The notes: generated by a model from the letters alone, not told the origin. Shown: positions 15,649-24,431, numbered from the stretch's first letter. The stretch is 50,337 bases of DNA from JBDSKH01 sp050245915 (GCA_050245915.1 JBFWWZ010000016.1:1-50337), one strand, 5' to 3'. Numbers and translations: made by a program.

Positions 15649-16691
15649 TGCGCGTCGTGATGCTGCACGGCCCCGGTGACCTCCGGGTCGAGAATCACCC
15701 CGCCCCCGTCCTGCCGGCCGGCGGCCTCGTCGTCCGGACCGCGTACACCGGGGTGTGCGGTTCCGACGTGCGCAACCGCATCCACGGGTCCGCCCGCCTG
15801 ACCGGGCCGCAGGTGCCCGGCCATGAGATGGTCGGCGTGATCGCGGAGTCCGACGATGCACGCTTCCCGGCGGGGACGGACGTCGCCGTCTGCCCCGGGG
15901 CGCCGTGCGGCACCTGCGCGGACTGCCGCGCCGGTCGCGCGAACCTCTGTGCGGACCGCGTCGTGCTCGGCTACGACGTGCCCGGCGGCATGGCCGAGGC
16001 GTTCGCGGTCCCGCGTGGCTCCCTCTCCGCGGGATGCGTGGTACCGCTCCCCGAGGGGCTGGCGCTGCGCCCCGCCGTGCTGAGCGAGCCGCTGCACACC
16101 GTCATCAACGGGCAGGACCTGGCGCGTGTCGCAGCCGGCGACACCGTGCTGGTGCTCGGGCTCGGCACCATCGGCACCCTCCACGCCGCGCATGCCCTGT
16201 CGCTCGGCGCCGCCCGCGTGCTCGCGCTCGATCCTCGTCCGGAGCGGGTGGCGGCCGCCGCGTCGGTGCTCGGCACCGGCACAGTCGCCGAGCTGGCCCC
16301 GGATGACGTGGCCCACCTGCGCGCACAGGCCGGCGCCGCCGGCTGGTCGGTCGTCATCGTCGCGGCCGGAGCCGTCGCCGCCGTGGAGCTGGCCATGGAG
16401 GTCGTCGCACGCAGCGGACGGGTGCTCGCGTTCGCGGGCCTGCCGCCCGGCGACGCGACGGTCCGGATCGATGCCAACCGCATCCACTACCAGCAGCTGG
16501 AACTGATCGGCGCGTTCGGCGGAACCCCCGCCACGTATGCTCGCGCGGTCGCCTGGCTGGCTGCCAGCGAACTCCACCTCGGTGCGCTCGTCACCCACGA
16601 GTTCGCGATCGACGACGCACGCGCCGCCTACCGCAACGTCGAGGACGGCAACGGCCTGAAGACGGTGCTGCGCGGACCCGCGGCGGACTAG
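15648..16691 (+). CDS. zinc-dependent alcohol dehydrogenase, polyol type
   Basis: MDR-family enzyme of 347 residues. Catalytic zinc: Cys in YTGVCGSD near residue 37 and PGHEMVG near 57. Structural zinc: CPGAPCGTCADCRAGRANLC. NAD site: LGLGTIG near 170. Relatives include sorbitol, galactitol and 2,3-butanediol dehydrogenases. As third gene of the aldolase-FGGY operon it would supply the ketose for the kinase. It ends one nucleotide before the stop codon of the convergent ABC exporter gene. Confidence 0.88.
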   Translation: MRVVMLHGPGDLRVENHPAPVLPAGGLVVRTAYTGVCGSDVRNRIHGSARLTGPQVPGHEMVGVIAESDDARFPAGTDVAVCPGAPCGTCADCRAGRANLCADRVVLGYDVPGGMAEAFAVPRGSLSAGCVVPLPEGLALRPAVLSEPLHTVINGQDLARVAAGDTVLVLGLGTIGTLHAAHALSLGAARVLALDPRPERVAAAASVLGTGTVAELAPDDVAHLRAQAGAAGWSVVIVAAGAVAAVELAMEVVARSGRVLAFAGLPPGDATVRIDANRIHYQQLELIGAFGGTPATYARAVAWLAASELHLGALVTHEFAIDDARAAYRNVEDGNGLKTVLRGPAAD

Positions 16692-16692
16692 C

Positions 16693-18774
16693 TCATTCCG
16701 CGAGCGGGTCGTCCGTCAGCTCGGCCTGAATCGCCTCCCGCTGCATCGCCGCCGCCGACGCCAGCGCCAGCCGCGGATCGACCGCAGGCTCCTCGTCCTC
16801 CGCCGTCGGCGCCGCGAACTGCGCCTCGTAGAGCCGGGCGTACGCGCCCTTCTTCTTCAGCAGCTGATCGTGCGTGCCCTGCTCGACGATCGAGCCCGCC
16901 TCCATCACCAGGATGAGGTCGGCATCCCGGATCGTGGAGAGCCGGTGCGCGATCACGAACGAGGTGCGGTCCTTGCGGAGCGCGCTCATCGCCCGCTGCA
17001 CCAGCAACTCGGTGCGGGTGTCGACCGACGAGGTCGCCTCATCCAGGATGAGCACGCTCGGCCGTGCGAGGAACGCCCGCGCGATCGTGATCAGCTGCTT
17101 CTCGCCGGCGCTGACGTTGCCGCCCTCGTCGTCGAGCCGGGTGTCGTACCCGTCGGGAAGGGAGTGCACGAAACGGTCCACATACGCGGCCTCCGCCGCG
17201 GCGTGGATCTCCTCCTCCGTCGCGTCGGGCCGGCCGTAGGCGATGTTGTCGCGGATGGTGCCCTCGAACAGCCAGGTGTCCTGGAGCACCATGTCGGTGC
17301 GGGAGCGCAGGTCGTCGCGCGTCATCGTGGCGATGTCGACGCCGTCGAGGGTGATCCGGCCGCCATCCAGCTCGTAGAAGCGCATCACTAGGTTGACCAG
17401 CGTGGTCTTGCCGGCGCCCGTGGGACCGACGATGGCGACGGTGCTGCCCGGTCTGGCCTCGAGCGACAGGTCCTCGATGAGCGGAGCCTCCGGGTCGTAG
17501 CTGAACGACACGTGCTCGAAGGCCAGCCGCCCGGTCGCGTCCTTCGGGCTGGTGGCCGGGTCGGCATCCGGGGTCTGCTCGTCGGCGTCGAGCAGCTCGA
17601 ACACGCGCTCGGCACTGGCGACCCCCGACTGCAGCAGGTTCGCCATCGAGCCCAGCTGCGACAGCGGCTGGGTGAACTGCCTCGAGTACTGGATGAACGC
17701 CTGCACGTCGCCGAGCGAGAGCGAGCCGCTCGTCACCATCACGCCGCCGACGACCGCGATCAGCACGTACACCAGGTTGCCGACGAACATCGTCGCGGGC
17801 ATGATCAGGCCGCTGATGAACTGGGCGCCGAAGCTCGCCTTGTAGAGCTCCTCGTTCTTCTCGCCGAAGCGGGCCTCGACCTCGCGGTGGCGTCCGAAGA
17901 CCTTCACCAGGGCGTGACCGGTGTACCCCTCCTCGATCTGAGCGTTCAGCGCGCCGGTGTGGGTCCACTGTGCGACGAACAGCTTCTGCGAGCGCTTCGC
18001 GATGAACATCACGATGCCGAGCGTGAGCGGGATGGCGACCAGGGCCACCAGCGCCAGCAGCGGCGAGATCACGAACATGATCACCAGCACGCCGACGACG
18101 GTCAGCAGCGAGATCAGCAGCTGGGAGAGCGTCTGCTGCAGGCTCTGCGAGATGTTGTCGATGTCGTTGGTGACCCGGCTGAGCAGCTCGCCGCGCTGCA
18201 TCTTGTCGAAGTAACTCAGCGGCAGCCGGTGCAGTTTCGCCTCGACCTCACGGCGCAGCCGCTGCACGGTGCGCTGCGTGATGCCGTTCAGCACGTAGCT
18301 CTGCAACCAGCTGAACACCGACGAGAACACGTAGAGCAGCAGCACGATGCCGAGCACCATGGCGAGGGCGTCGAAGTCGATGCCCTGGCCGGGGGTCAGC
18401 GTGAGGCCGGAGATGAAGTCCGCCTGCTGCTGGTCGCCGCTCGCCTCCAGCTGATCGATCACCTGCTGTTGTGTCACGCCCGCCGGGATCGTGCTGGAGA
18501 TGGCGCCCTCGAAGATGATGTTCGTCGCCTCGCCGAGGATCTTCGGCCCCAGCACCGCGAGCACCACGCTCAGCACGCCGAGCAGGATGACGAACACCAT
18601 TCCGGCGCGCTCCGGCTTCAGCCGGCCGACCAGCCGGCGGGCGGACGGGCCGAAGTTCAGGGACTTCTCGGCGGGCATGCCCATGCCGCCGAAGGGGCCG
18701 CCCCCGCCGCCGGGACCGCGGCGCGGCGGCTGGAACGCGGGACGCTCGGGAGCCTTCCGGGTCGTGTCGCTCAT
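16693..18774 (-). CDS. ABC exporter half-transporter with canonical Walker B and H-loop (693 aa)
   Basis: Half-size exporter: Gly/Pro-rich cytoplasmic N-terminus (about 35 residues), six-helix ABC_membrane domain with a long external loop, then the nucleotide-binding domain. Walker A GPTGAGKTT is near residue 450, Walker B LILDEATSSVD near 575 with catalytic Glu, and switch VIAHRLST near 609. The signature is NVSAGEKQ instead of LSGGQ. This complements the defects of the partner gene upstream, so the pair should form a heterodimer with one active site. ATG at 18774 overlaps the partner stop by one base. Longer frame toward 19185 is a shadow. Likely drug, lipid or peptide efflux. Confidence 0.92.
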   Translation of the reverse strand: MSDTTRKAPERPAFQPPRRGPGGGGGPFGGMGMPAEKSLNFGPSARRLVGRLKPERAGMVFVILLGVLSVVLAVLGPKILGEATNIIFEGAISSTIPAGVTQQQVIDQLEASGDQQQADFISGLTLTPGQGIDFDALAMVLGIVLLLYVFSSVFSWLQSYVLNGITQRTVQRLRREVEAKLHRLPLSYFDKMQRGELLSRVTNDIDNISQSLQQTLSQLLISLLTVVGVLVIMFVISPLLALVALVAIPLTLGIVMFIAKRSQKLFVAQWTHTGALNAQIEEGYTGHALVKVFGRHREVEARFGEKNEELYKASFGAQFISGLIMPATMFVGNLVYVLIAVVGGVMVTSGSLSLGDVQAFIQYSRQFTQPLSQLGSMANLLQSGVASAERVFELLDADEQTPDADPATSPKDATGRLAFEHVSFSYDPEAPLIEDLSLEARPGSTVAIVGPTGAGKTTLVNLVMRFYELDGGRITLDGVDIATMTRDDLRSRTDMVLQDTWLFEGTIRDNIAYGRPDATEEEIHAAAEAAYVDRFVHSLPDGYDTRLDDEGGNVSAGEKQLITIARAFLARPSVLILDEATSSVDTRTELLVQRAMSALRKDRTSFVIAHRLSTIRDADLILVMEAGSIVEQGTHDQLLKKKGAYARLYEAQFAAPTAEDEEPAVDPRLALASAAAMQREAIQAELTDDPLAE

Positions 18775-20507
18775 CAGGCCACCTCCTCCACGCTCAGCTG
18801 GCTGGAGACGATCTCGGCGTACTCCTCCGAGCTCTGCAGCAGTTCGTCGTGGGTGCCGATGCCGACGACGGCACCGTCCTCCATGACGACGATCTGGTCG
18901 GCGTCGATGATGGTGGACACGCGCTGCGCGACCACGATCACGGTGGCGTCGCGCACCTCGCGGGCGAGCGCCGCACGCAGCCGCTGATCGGTCGCTGTGT
19001 CGAGGGCCGAGAAGGAGTCGTCGAAGACGTAGATCTCCGGCCGCTTCACCAGGGCTCTCGCGATCGCCAGACGCTGCCGTTGCCCGCCCGAGACGTTCGT
19101 GCCGCCCTGGGCGATCGGCGCCTCCAGCTTCTCCGGCATCCGCTCGACGAAGTCGCGGCCCTGCGCGATCTCGAGCGCGGCCCACAGCTCCTCGTCGGTG
19201 GCGTCGGGGTTGCCGTAGCGCAGGTTGCTCGCCACGGTCCCCGAGAACAGGTAGGCGCGCTGCGGCACCAGGCCGATCTTCGACCAGAGCACATCGGGGT
19301 CGAGCTCGCGCACGTCGACACCGTCGACCAGCACCGCTCCCCCGGTGACGTCGAACAGGCGCGGCAGCAGGTTCACCAGGGTGGTCTTGCCCGAGCCGGT
19401 GCTGCCGATGATCGCCGTCGTCTTGCCGCGTTCTGCCGTGAAGCTGAGGTCGCGCAGCACCGGCTGCTCGGCACCGGGGTATGAGAAGGTGGCGCCGCGC
19501 AACTCCACCTGGCCGACGCGCGGCAGGTCGGTGATCCCGTGCTCCGGCATCACCACCGACGGCTCGGTCCGCAGCACCTCGCCGATGCGGTCGGCCGACA
19601 CGGCGGCGCGCGGCAGCAGCACCGCGATGAAGGTCGCCATCATCACGGCCATCAAGATCTGGATGAGGTAGCTGAGGAACGCGATCAGGGACCCGATCTG
19701 CAGATCCCCCGCTTCCACGCGGAAGGCGCCGAACCAGAGCACTGCCACGCTCGACACGTTGAGCACCAGCATCACCATCGGGAACATCAGCGCGAACAGC
19801 CGGCCGGTGCGGAGTGCCGTCTCGGTCAGCTCGTCGTTGGCGACGCCGAACCGCTCGCGCTCCATCGGCTCGCGCACGAACGCGCGCACCACGCGCATGC
19901 CGGTGAGCTGCTCGCGCAGCACCCGGTTGACCGTGTCGATGCGGGTCTGCATCACCCGGAAGAGCGGCACCATCCGCACGATGATGAAGCTCATCCCGAG
20001 GAGGAGCACCGGGACCGCGACGACGAGGATCAGCGACAGTTGCACGTCTTCCCGGAGCGCGAACACGACGCCGCCGACGGCCTGGATCGGGGTGGCGATC
20101 AGCATGGTGCAGGTCATCAGCACGAGCATCTGCACCTGCTGCACGTCGTTCGTGGTCCGCGTGATGAGCGAGGGGGCGCCGAACTTCGAGACCTCCCGCT
20201 CGCTGAACTGCCCGACGCGGTGGAAGATCGCGCCGCGAAGGTCGCGGCCGAGTCCCATCGCGGTGCGGGCGCCGAAGTAGACGGCGGCGATGGCGCAGCC
20301 GATCTGCACCAGCGTGATGCCGAGCATGAGCGCGCCGGTGCGCAGGATGAAGCCGGTGTCGCCGGTCACCACGCCGTCGTCGATGATGTCGGCGTTGAGG
20401 TTCGGGAGGGAGAGGGCGGCGATGGACTGCGCCGCCTGGAACACGACGACGGCGATCAGCAGCGGCCAGAACGGCTTGAGGTATCGCACGAGGATCTTGC
20501 CGAGCAT
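18774..20507 (-). CDS. ABC exporter half-transporter with degenerate catalytic site (577 aa)
   Basis: Six-helix membrane domain followed by the ATPase domain. Walker A GSTGSGKTT is near residue 368 and the signature VSGGQRQ is intact, but Walker B ends FDDSFSALD (Asp in place of the catalytic Glu, near 494) and the switch reads VVAQRVST (Gln in place of His, near 527). This set of changes is the hallmark of the non-catalytic half of heterodimeric exporters such as TM287/288 and BmrCD. The ATG is 4 nt after the TetR stop, so all three genes form one operon. Substrate unknown. Confidence 0.92.
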   Translation of the reverse strand: MLGKILVRYLKPFWPLLIAVVVFQAAQSIAALSLPNLNADIIDDGVVTGDTGFILRTGALMLGITLVQIGCAIAAVYFGARTAMGLGRDLRGAIFHRVGQFSEREVSKFGAPSLITRTTNDVQQVQMLVLMTCTMLIATPIQAVGGVVFALREDVQLSLILVVAVPVLLLGMSFIIVRMVPLFRVMQTRIDTVNRVLREQLTGMRVVRAFVREPMERERFGVANDELTETALRTGRLFALMFPMVMLVLNVSSVAVLWFGAFRVEAGDLQIGSLIAFLSYLIQILMAVMMATFIAVLLPRAAVSADRIGEVLRTEPSVVMPEHGITDLPRVGQVELRGATFSYPGAEQPVLRDLSFTAERGKTTAIIGSTGSGKTTLVNLLPRLFDVTGGAVLVDGVDVRELDPDVLWSKIGLVPQRAYLFSGTVASNLRYGNPDATDEELWAALEIAQGRDFVERMPEKLEAPIAQGGTNVSGGQRQRLAIARALVKRPEIYVFDDSFSALDTATDQRLRAALAREVRDATVIVVAQRVSTIIDADQIVVMEDGAVVGIGTHDELLQSSEEYAEIVSSQLSVEEVA

Positions 20508-20511
20508 GGGG

Positions 20512-21102
20512 TTAGGAGATTCCCTTCATGACGAACCTGGTGAGTTCGTCGGTGGTGAACTGGTGCGGGTCGTTGAAGACCGGGATGGAGCTGCCGAACG
20601 AGACGAGGCGGATGTAGAACGAGAGCGAGTCGATGTCGACGCCGAGCTCGTCGTCGCGGAACAGCTGGTGCATGATCTGGATCCACTGCTGGTCGCCGCC
20701 CGGCTTGCTCCCCGGCGGTGGGCCCTGGATGCCGACAGCGGCCATGAAGCCGATGAACCCGGTGAGGCGGTCGCGCAGCAGCTGGATGACCTGCCGCACC
20801 TTCTCCTCTGTGGGCTCGTCGGGGTCGATGCCGCGGAGCTTGTTCCGCAGCGGCTCGGGGTCCATGAACCGGTCGATGGCGGCCTGGATGATGCTGTCCT
20901 TGTCGCCGAAGGCGCGGAAGATGGTGCCCTCGGCGACGCCGGCCGCTTCCGCGATCTGGCGGGTGGTGATGTCGCGGCCCTTCTCGCGGATGAGCGGGAT
21001 GACGGCGTCGACGATCGCGGCCCGGCGCTCGTCGGGCGAGAGCGGCTTGGCCCGCTCGCGGGAGAACCGCTGGGGGTCGGTGAACGCCTCGGTCGCTTTC
21101 AT
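20512..21102 (-). CDS. TetR/AcrR-family transcriptional regulator of the ABC exporter operon
   Basis: 196 residues. The N-terminal helix-turn-helix is seen as DITTRQIAEAAGVAEGTIF followed by RAFGDKDSII, typical of TetR proteins; the C-terminal two thirds is the ligand-binding helical domain and includes a Gly/Pro-rich stretch (QGPPPGSKPGGD). It leads the operon with the two half-exporters, so it probably represses its own transcription and theirs until the exported compound binds. A perfect palindrome 19 nt upstream of the start codon is the obvious operator. Confidence 0.92.
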   Translation of the reverse strand: MKATEAFTDPQRFSRERAKPLSPDERRAAIVDAVIPLIREKGRDITTRQIAEAAGVAEGTIFRAFGDKDSIIQAAIDRFMDPEPLRNKLRGIDPDEPTEEKVRQVIQLLRDRLTGFIGFMAAVGIQGPPPGSKPGGDQQWIQIMHQLFRDDELGVDIDSLSFYIRLVSFGSSIPVFNDPHQFTTDELTRFVMKGIS

Positions 21103-21111
21103 GACCGGGCG

Positions 21112-21141
21112 AGTCTAAGTGAGTGAGCGCTCACTCCGCAA
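21112..21141 (-). promoter_or_regulatory. TetR operon promoter with 16-bp palindromic operator
   Basis: On the minus strand TTGCGG (21141-21136), an 18-nt spacer and TAGACT (21117-21112) form a promoter. Nearly the whole spacer is the perfect 16-bp palindrome GAGTGAGCGCTCACTC (21121-21136). TetR operators are typically 15-18-bp palindromes placed this way, so autoregulation is strongly suggested. The start codon at 21102 lies 9 nt after the -10 box. Confidence 0.75.
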
Positions 21142-21160
21142 GGTCTCGACAGGCTCGACC
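21142..21160 (-). repeat. short intergenic repeat, GGTCGAGCCTGTCGAGACC type
   Basis: A 19-nt imperfect palindrome begins 4 nt behind the glpX stop. Almost the same core (TCTCGACAGGCTCGA) recurs behind the aminotransferase gene (33661-33680) and behind greA (37515-37534), each time directly after a stop codon. Confidence 0.7.
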
Positions 21161-21164
21161 ACCA

Positions 21165-22142
21165 TCAGTCGAGCCACTTCTCCTGCAGGTGATCCGCCTG
21201 GATCCGGCGGATCGTCCCCGAACGCGCGCGCAGCACGATCGACTCCGTCCGGATGATCGGCCCGAGCCTGCGCACCCCCGCGACCAGGTTTCCGTCGGTG
21301 ACGCCGGTGGCGACGAAGAACGTGTTGTCGCCCTTCACCAGCTCGTCCGCCTCGTACACGTGGTCGAACTTCAGCCCCGCGGCCGTGCCTCGCGCCACCT
21401 CGTCGTCGCTTCCCGGGGCCAGCCGGGTCTGGATGAACCCGCCGAGCGCCTTGATCGCGCAGGCCGTCGCCACGCCCTCCGGGCTGCCCCCGATCCCCAT
21501 GCACATGTCGATGCGCCCGGAGTAGCTGGCGGCGTCGATGCCCCCCGCCACATCGCCGTCGAGCAGCAGCCGCGTGCCGGCCCCGGCATCCCGGATCTCC
21601 GCGATCAGCTGCTCATGCCGCGGCCGGTCGAGCACCCCGATCGACATGGCCGAGACGTCTTTGCCCTTCGCCTTCGCGAGCGCCCGGATGTTCTCCGCCA
21701 CGCTCTGCCGGATGTCGACGACGCCGATGCCCTCGTGGCCGGTGACGATCTTGTCCATGTAGTACACGCTGGAGGCATCCAGCATCGAGCCGCGGTCGGC
21801 GGCGGCGATCATCGAGATCGCGTTGCGGCGCCCGGCGGCGGTGAGCGACGTGCCGTCGATCGGGTCGACCGCGATGTCGCAGTGCGGGCCGTCGCCGTTG
21901 CCGACCACCTCGCCGTTGTAGAGCATCGGCGCCTTGTCCTTCTCGCCCTCGCCGATGACGACGGTGCCGGCGAAGTTGACCGTGCCGAGGAACTTGCGCA
22001 TCGCATCCACGGCGGCACCGTCGGCGCCGTTCTTGTCGCCTTTGCCGATGAACGGTACCGCGCGGATCGCGGCGGCCTCGGTCGCCCTCACCAGCTCGAG
22101 GGCGAGGTTGCGGTCGGGGTGGGAGAAGTTCTGGGTCGTCAC
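21165..22142 (-). CDS. glpX: fructose-1,6-bisphosphatase class II
   Basis: About 325 residues, the usual GlpX length. Seen: RNLALELVRATEAAAI at the start, IGEGEKDKAPML, the metal-site motif DPIDGTS, and DVAGGI. It hydrolyses fructose 1,6-bisphosphate to fructose 6-phosphate in gluconeogenesis and is the main FBPase type in many actinobacteria. I place the start at GTG 22142 (GTG 22145 directly upstream is equally possible); the longer frame to 22370 would run through the fba start and is unlikely. It is divergent from fba, the enzyme making its substrate, with 67 nt between. Confidence 0.9.
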   Translation of the reverse strand: MTTQNFSHPDRNLALELVRATEAAAIRAVPFIGKGDKNGADGAAVDAMRKFLGTVNFAGTVVIGEGEKDKAPMLYNGEVVGNGDGPHCDIAVDPIDGTSLTAAGRRNAISMIAAADRGSMLDASSVYYMDKIVTGHEGIGVVDIRQSVAENIRALAKAKGKDVSAMSIGVLDRPRHEQLIAEIRDAGAGTRLLLDGDVAGGIDAASYSGRIDMCMGIGGSPEGVATACAIKALGGFIQTRLAPGSDDEVARGTAAGLKFDHVYEADELVKGDNTFFVATGVTDGNLVAGVRRLGPIIRTESIVLRARSGTIRRIQADHLQEKWLD

Positions 22143-22209
22143 CACAGCATCCAGGGTCGTCGGAGGAACGGGACGCGTTGGTGGCGGAACGCTCTGCCAG
22201 ACTAGCGGT

Positions 22210-23244
22210 ATGCCTATTGCGACCCCGGACCAGTACGCCGAGATGCTCGACACCGCCAAGAAGAACGGGTTCGCGTTCCCCGCGATCAACGTGTCGTCGT
22301 CCTCCACCATCAACTCGGTGCTGCAGGGCCTGACCGAGGCCGGGTCGGACGGGATCATCCAGGTCACCACGGGCGGCGCCGACTACTTCGCGGGGCAGAG
22401 CGTCAAGGCACGCGCGTCCGGTGCGCTCGCCTTCGCCGCCTTCGCGACCGAGGTCGCCAAGAACTACCCGGTCACCGTCGCTCTGCACACCGACCACTGC
22501 CCGAAAGACGCGCTCGACGGCTTCGTGATGCCGCTGATCGAGGCCTCCGAAGCCGAGGTGAAGGCGGGGCGTCACCCGATCTTCCAGTCGCACATGTGGG
22601 ACGGCTCGGCCGTGCCGCTCGCCGAGAACCTCGAGATCGCGAAAGAGCTGCTGCCGCGCATGAAGGCGATCGAGGCGATCCTCGAGGTCGAGATCGGCGT
22701 CGTCGGCGGCGAAGAGGACGGCGTGACGCACGAGGGCACCAACGAGGCGCTCTACACCACGCTCGGCGACGTCGAGCAGGCCGTCGAGGCTCTCGGGCTC
22801 GGCGAGAACGGGCGGTACATCGCGGCGCTGACCTTCGGCAACGTGCACGGCGTCTACGCACCGGGCAACGTGAAGCTCAAGCCCGAGCTGCTGAAAGAGA
22901 TCCAGGATGGCATCCAGGCGAAGTACAAGACCGGCGCCCTGCCGCTCGACCTGGTCTTCCACGGCGGGTCGGGATCGACCGATGAGGAGATCGCGACCGC
23001 GGTGCGCAACGGCGTCATCAAGATGAATATCGACACCGACACGCAGTACGCCTTCAGCCGCTCGATCGCCGACACCGTGCTGAAGAACTACGACGGCTTC
23101 CTGAAGGTGGATGGCGGGGTCGGCAACAAGAAGATCTACGACCCGCGCGCGTGGGGCAAGCTCGCCGAGACCGCCATGGCGGCCCGTGTCGTCGAGGCGA
23201 CCGAGCAGCTCGGGTCGAAGGGGCACTCGATCTCTGCTGGTTGA
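22210..23244 (+). CDS. fba: fructose-bisphosphate aldolase class II
   Basis: 344 residues. Zinc ligands and active site are visible: LHTDHCPKDAL, EVEIGVVGGEEDG, FGNVHGVY, VFHGGSGST and KMNIDTDTQYAF. It cleaves fructose 1,6-bisphosphate into dihydroxyacetone phosphate and glyceraldehyde 3-phosphate. The ATG at 22210 lies 6 nt behind CAGACT, so the message is probably leaderless; the upstream part of the frame is antisense to glpX. The last codons (GCT GGT TGA) form the first arm of an intergenic stem-loop repeat, so its stop codon lies inside the repeat. Confidence 0.95.
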   Translation: MPIATPDQYAEMLDTAKKNGFAFPAINVSSSSTINSVLQGLTEAGSDGIIQVTTGGADYFAGQSVKARASGALAFAAFATEVAKNYPVTVALHTDHCPKDALDGFVMPLIEASEAEVKAGRHPIFQSHMWDGSAVPLAENLEIAKELLPRMKAIEAILEVEIGVVGGEEDGVTHEGTNEALYTTLGDVEQAVEALGLGENGRYIAALTFGNVHGVYAPGNVKLKPELLKEIQDGIQAKYKTGALPLDLVFHGGSGSTDEEIATAVRNGVIKMNIDTDTQYAFSRSIADTVLKNYDGFLKVDGGVGNKKIYDPRAWGKLAETAMAARVVEATEQLGSKGHSISAG

Positions 23245-23282
23245 GTGGTTTCGACACGCGGCTTCGCCGCTACTCACCCAGC
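23236..23282 (+). repeat. intergenic stem-loop repeat, copy A
   Basis: Outer arms GCTGGTTGAGT (23236-23246) and ACTCACCCAGC (23272-23282) pair with one mismatch; inside are GGTTTCGACAC and the hairpin GCGGC-TTC-GCCGC. The element fills the space between the convergent fba and the kinase-like gene and contains the fba stop codon. Copies B (32140-32177) and C (46480-46520) share the GGTTTCGACACGCG and CGCTACTCAACCAGC ends. Confidence 0.8.
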
Positions 23283-23285
23283 GAT

Positions 23286-24431
23286 TCAATCCGGCAGGTT
23301 GAAGCTCAGCTTCACGAACCGATCTCGGCTCCACTGCAGGTCTTTCACGGCGGTGCCGAGCGTCAGATAGTACGGCGCCAGGTGCATGATGCGCCGGCCC
23401 TCCGGCAGCTCCATGTCGAGGCTGACCCCGACCGCGGTGCTGCCGTCGTCGGCGCCGCGCAGCTCGACGAGCAGTGATCCGGCATCCGTCCCGGGGGTGT
23501 CGAGGATCGCCTGCAGCAACGCGCGGAGCGCCGTGCGCTGGGGTGCGCGCATCTTCACGGCACGGCGCTCGGGGTCGATCACCACGAGCCGCGAGCCGTC
23601 GGCGACCGATTCGAGCCAGCTCAGGTTCGATTGGGTGACGAGGTCGTCGCGCAGCCGACGGGCCAGCTGACCGGCGAGAGCGCGGTCGCCCGGCATCACC
23701 TTCCCGCTGGCGATGACCCCCTCGAGGAACGGCACCGCCCGCGCGGTGAGCTCGGCGAGCCGCACCCGCTCAGCGGTGACCACCTCGTCGTCGCGGGCGA
23801 CCTCCGGCGACACCAGACTCTGGGAGCGCTTCTCGATGAGGGGCTGCATCCGCGTCACGACGATGTGCGAGAACACCGCGGTCGCCACGATGCCGGTCAC
23901 GATCGGCGAGGTGATGACCAGCACCGTCGACACCGGTCCCCAGTTGGGCGCGTCATTGCGCACCACCAGGTACGCGAACGGCGCGGTGACGACGATCGAC
24001 CCCACCCCCAGCAGCACCAGCGTGCGGGCCGGCAGGTAGGGCGCGAGACTCGCCAGGGTCAGGGCGACCCCGAACGGCGCCCACCACAGCTCCACCGAGA
24101 ACACGATGTTGGTGTAGCCGAGCGCGGACACCAGGAACCCGGCGCTGGAGATCGCCATCGCGACCGCTCCGGTGCCCCACCCGATCCTGCCCCGCAGCGG
24201 ACGCGTCATCAGGTGCACGTACAGGCAGCCGACGGTGGTGAGGATCACGCCGCTGAACTGCAACCGCGGGTTGCCGATCTGGATCCAGGTGAGCACCGCC
24301 TGCGTCGCGCCGTACAACAGGTTGATGGCCGCGAACACCAGCGGGACGAGGGGTCCGGTGAACCAGCTGAGCGGGTCGACCTCGTACGGCGACACCGACG
24401 ACAGCCGCCTGGTCAGGATGCGGCCGCTCAC
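23286..24431 (-). CDS. membrane protein with degenerate histidine-kinase-like C-terminus (381 aa)
   Basis: Six or so hydrophobic segments (about residues 20-200) precede a cytoplasmic part of about 180 residues. That part has a helical region (EVVTAERVRLAELTARAVPF) and an ATPase-like alpha/beta region (RTALRALLQAILDTPG; later LLVELRGADDGSTAVGVSL), similar in layout to a DHp plus HATPase unit. I see no phospho-accepting His, no N-box Asn and no DxGxG. The GTG start overlaps the stop of the true kinase upstream (GTGA). A non-catalytic partner or regulator of that kinase is a reasonable reading; no firm family assignment. Confidence 0.65.
   Translation of the reverse strand: MSGRILTRRLSSVSPYEVDPLSWFTGPLVPLVFAAINLLYGATQAVLTWIQIGNPRLQFSGVILTTVGCLYVHLMTRPLRGRIGWGTGAVAMAISSAGFLVSALGYTNIVFSVELWWAPFGVALTLASLAPYLPARTLVLLGVGSIVVTAPFAYLVVRNDAPNWGPVSTVLVITSPIVTGIVATAVFSHIVVTRMQPLIEKRSQSLVSPEVARDDEVVTAERVRLAELTARAVPFLEGVIASGKVMPGDRALAGQLARRLRDDLVTQSNLSWLESVADGSRLVVIDPERRAVKMRAPQRTALRALLQAILDTPGTDAGSLLVELRGADDGSTAVGVSLDMELPEGRRIMHLAPYYLTLGTAVKDLQWSRDRFVKLSFNLPD

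Noticed and set aside
13090..15861. 923-residue minus-strand open frame across aldolase and kinase genes
   Set aside because: It is rich in Arg, Ala, Gly and His, has no recognisable fold, and lies antisense to three genes with clear motifs. High GC content keeps such frames open by chance.
1..16691. Sulfoquinovose (sulfoglycolysis) pathway, suggested by SMP-30, SDR, PfkB and YihT-like aldolase
   Set aside because: No sulfoquinovosidase (GH31), sulfosugar isomerase, sulfolactaldehyde enzyme or sulfonate exporter is present, and the aldolase is coupled to an FGGY kinase. The single-gene similarities are not specific.
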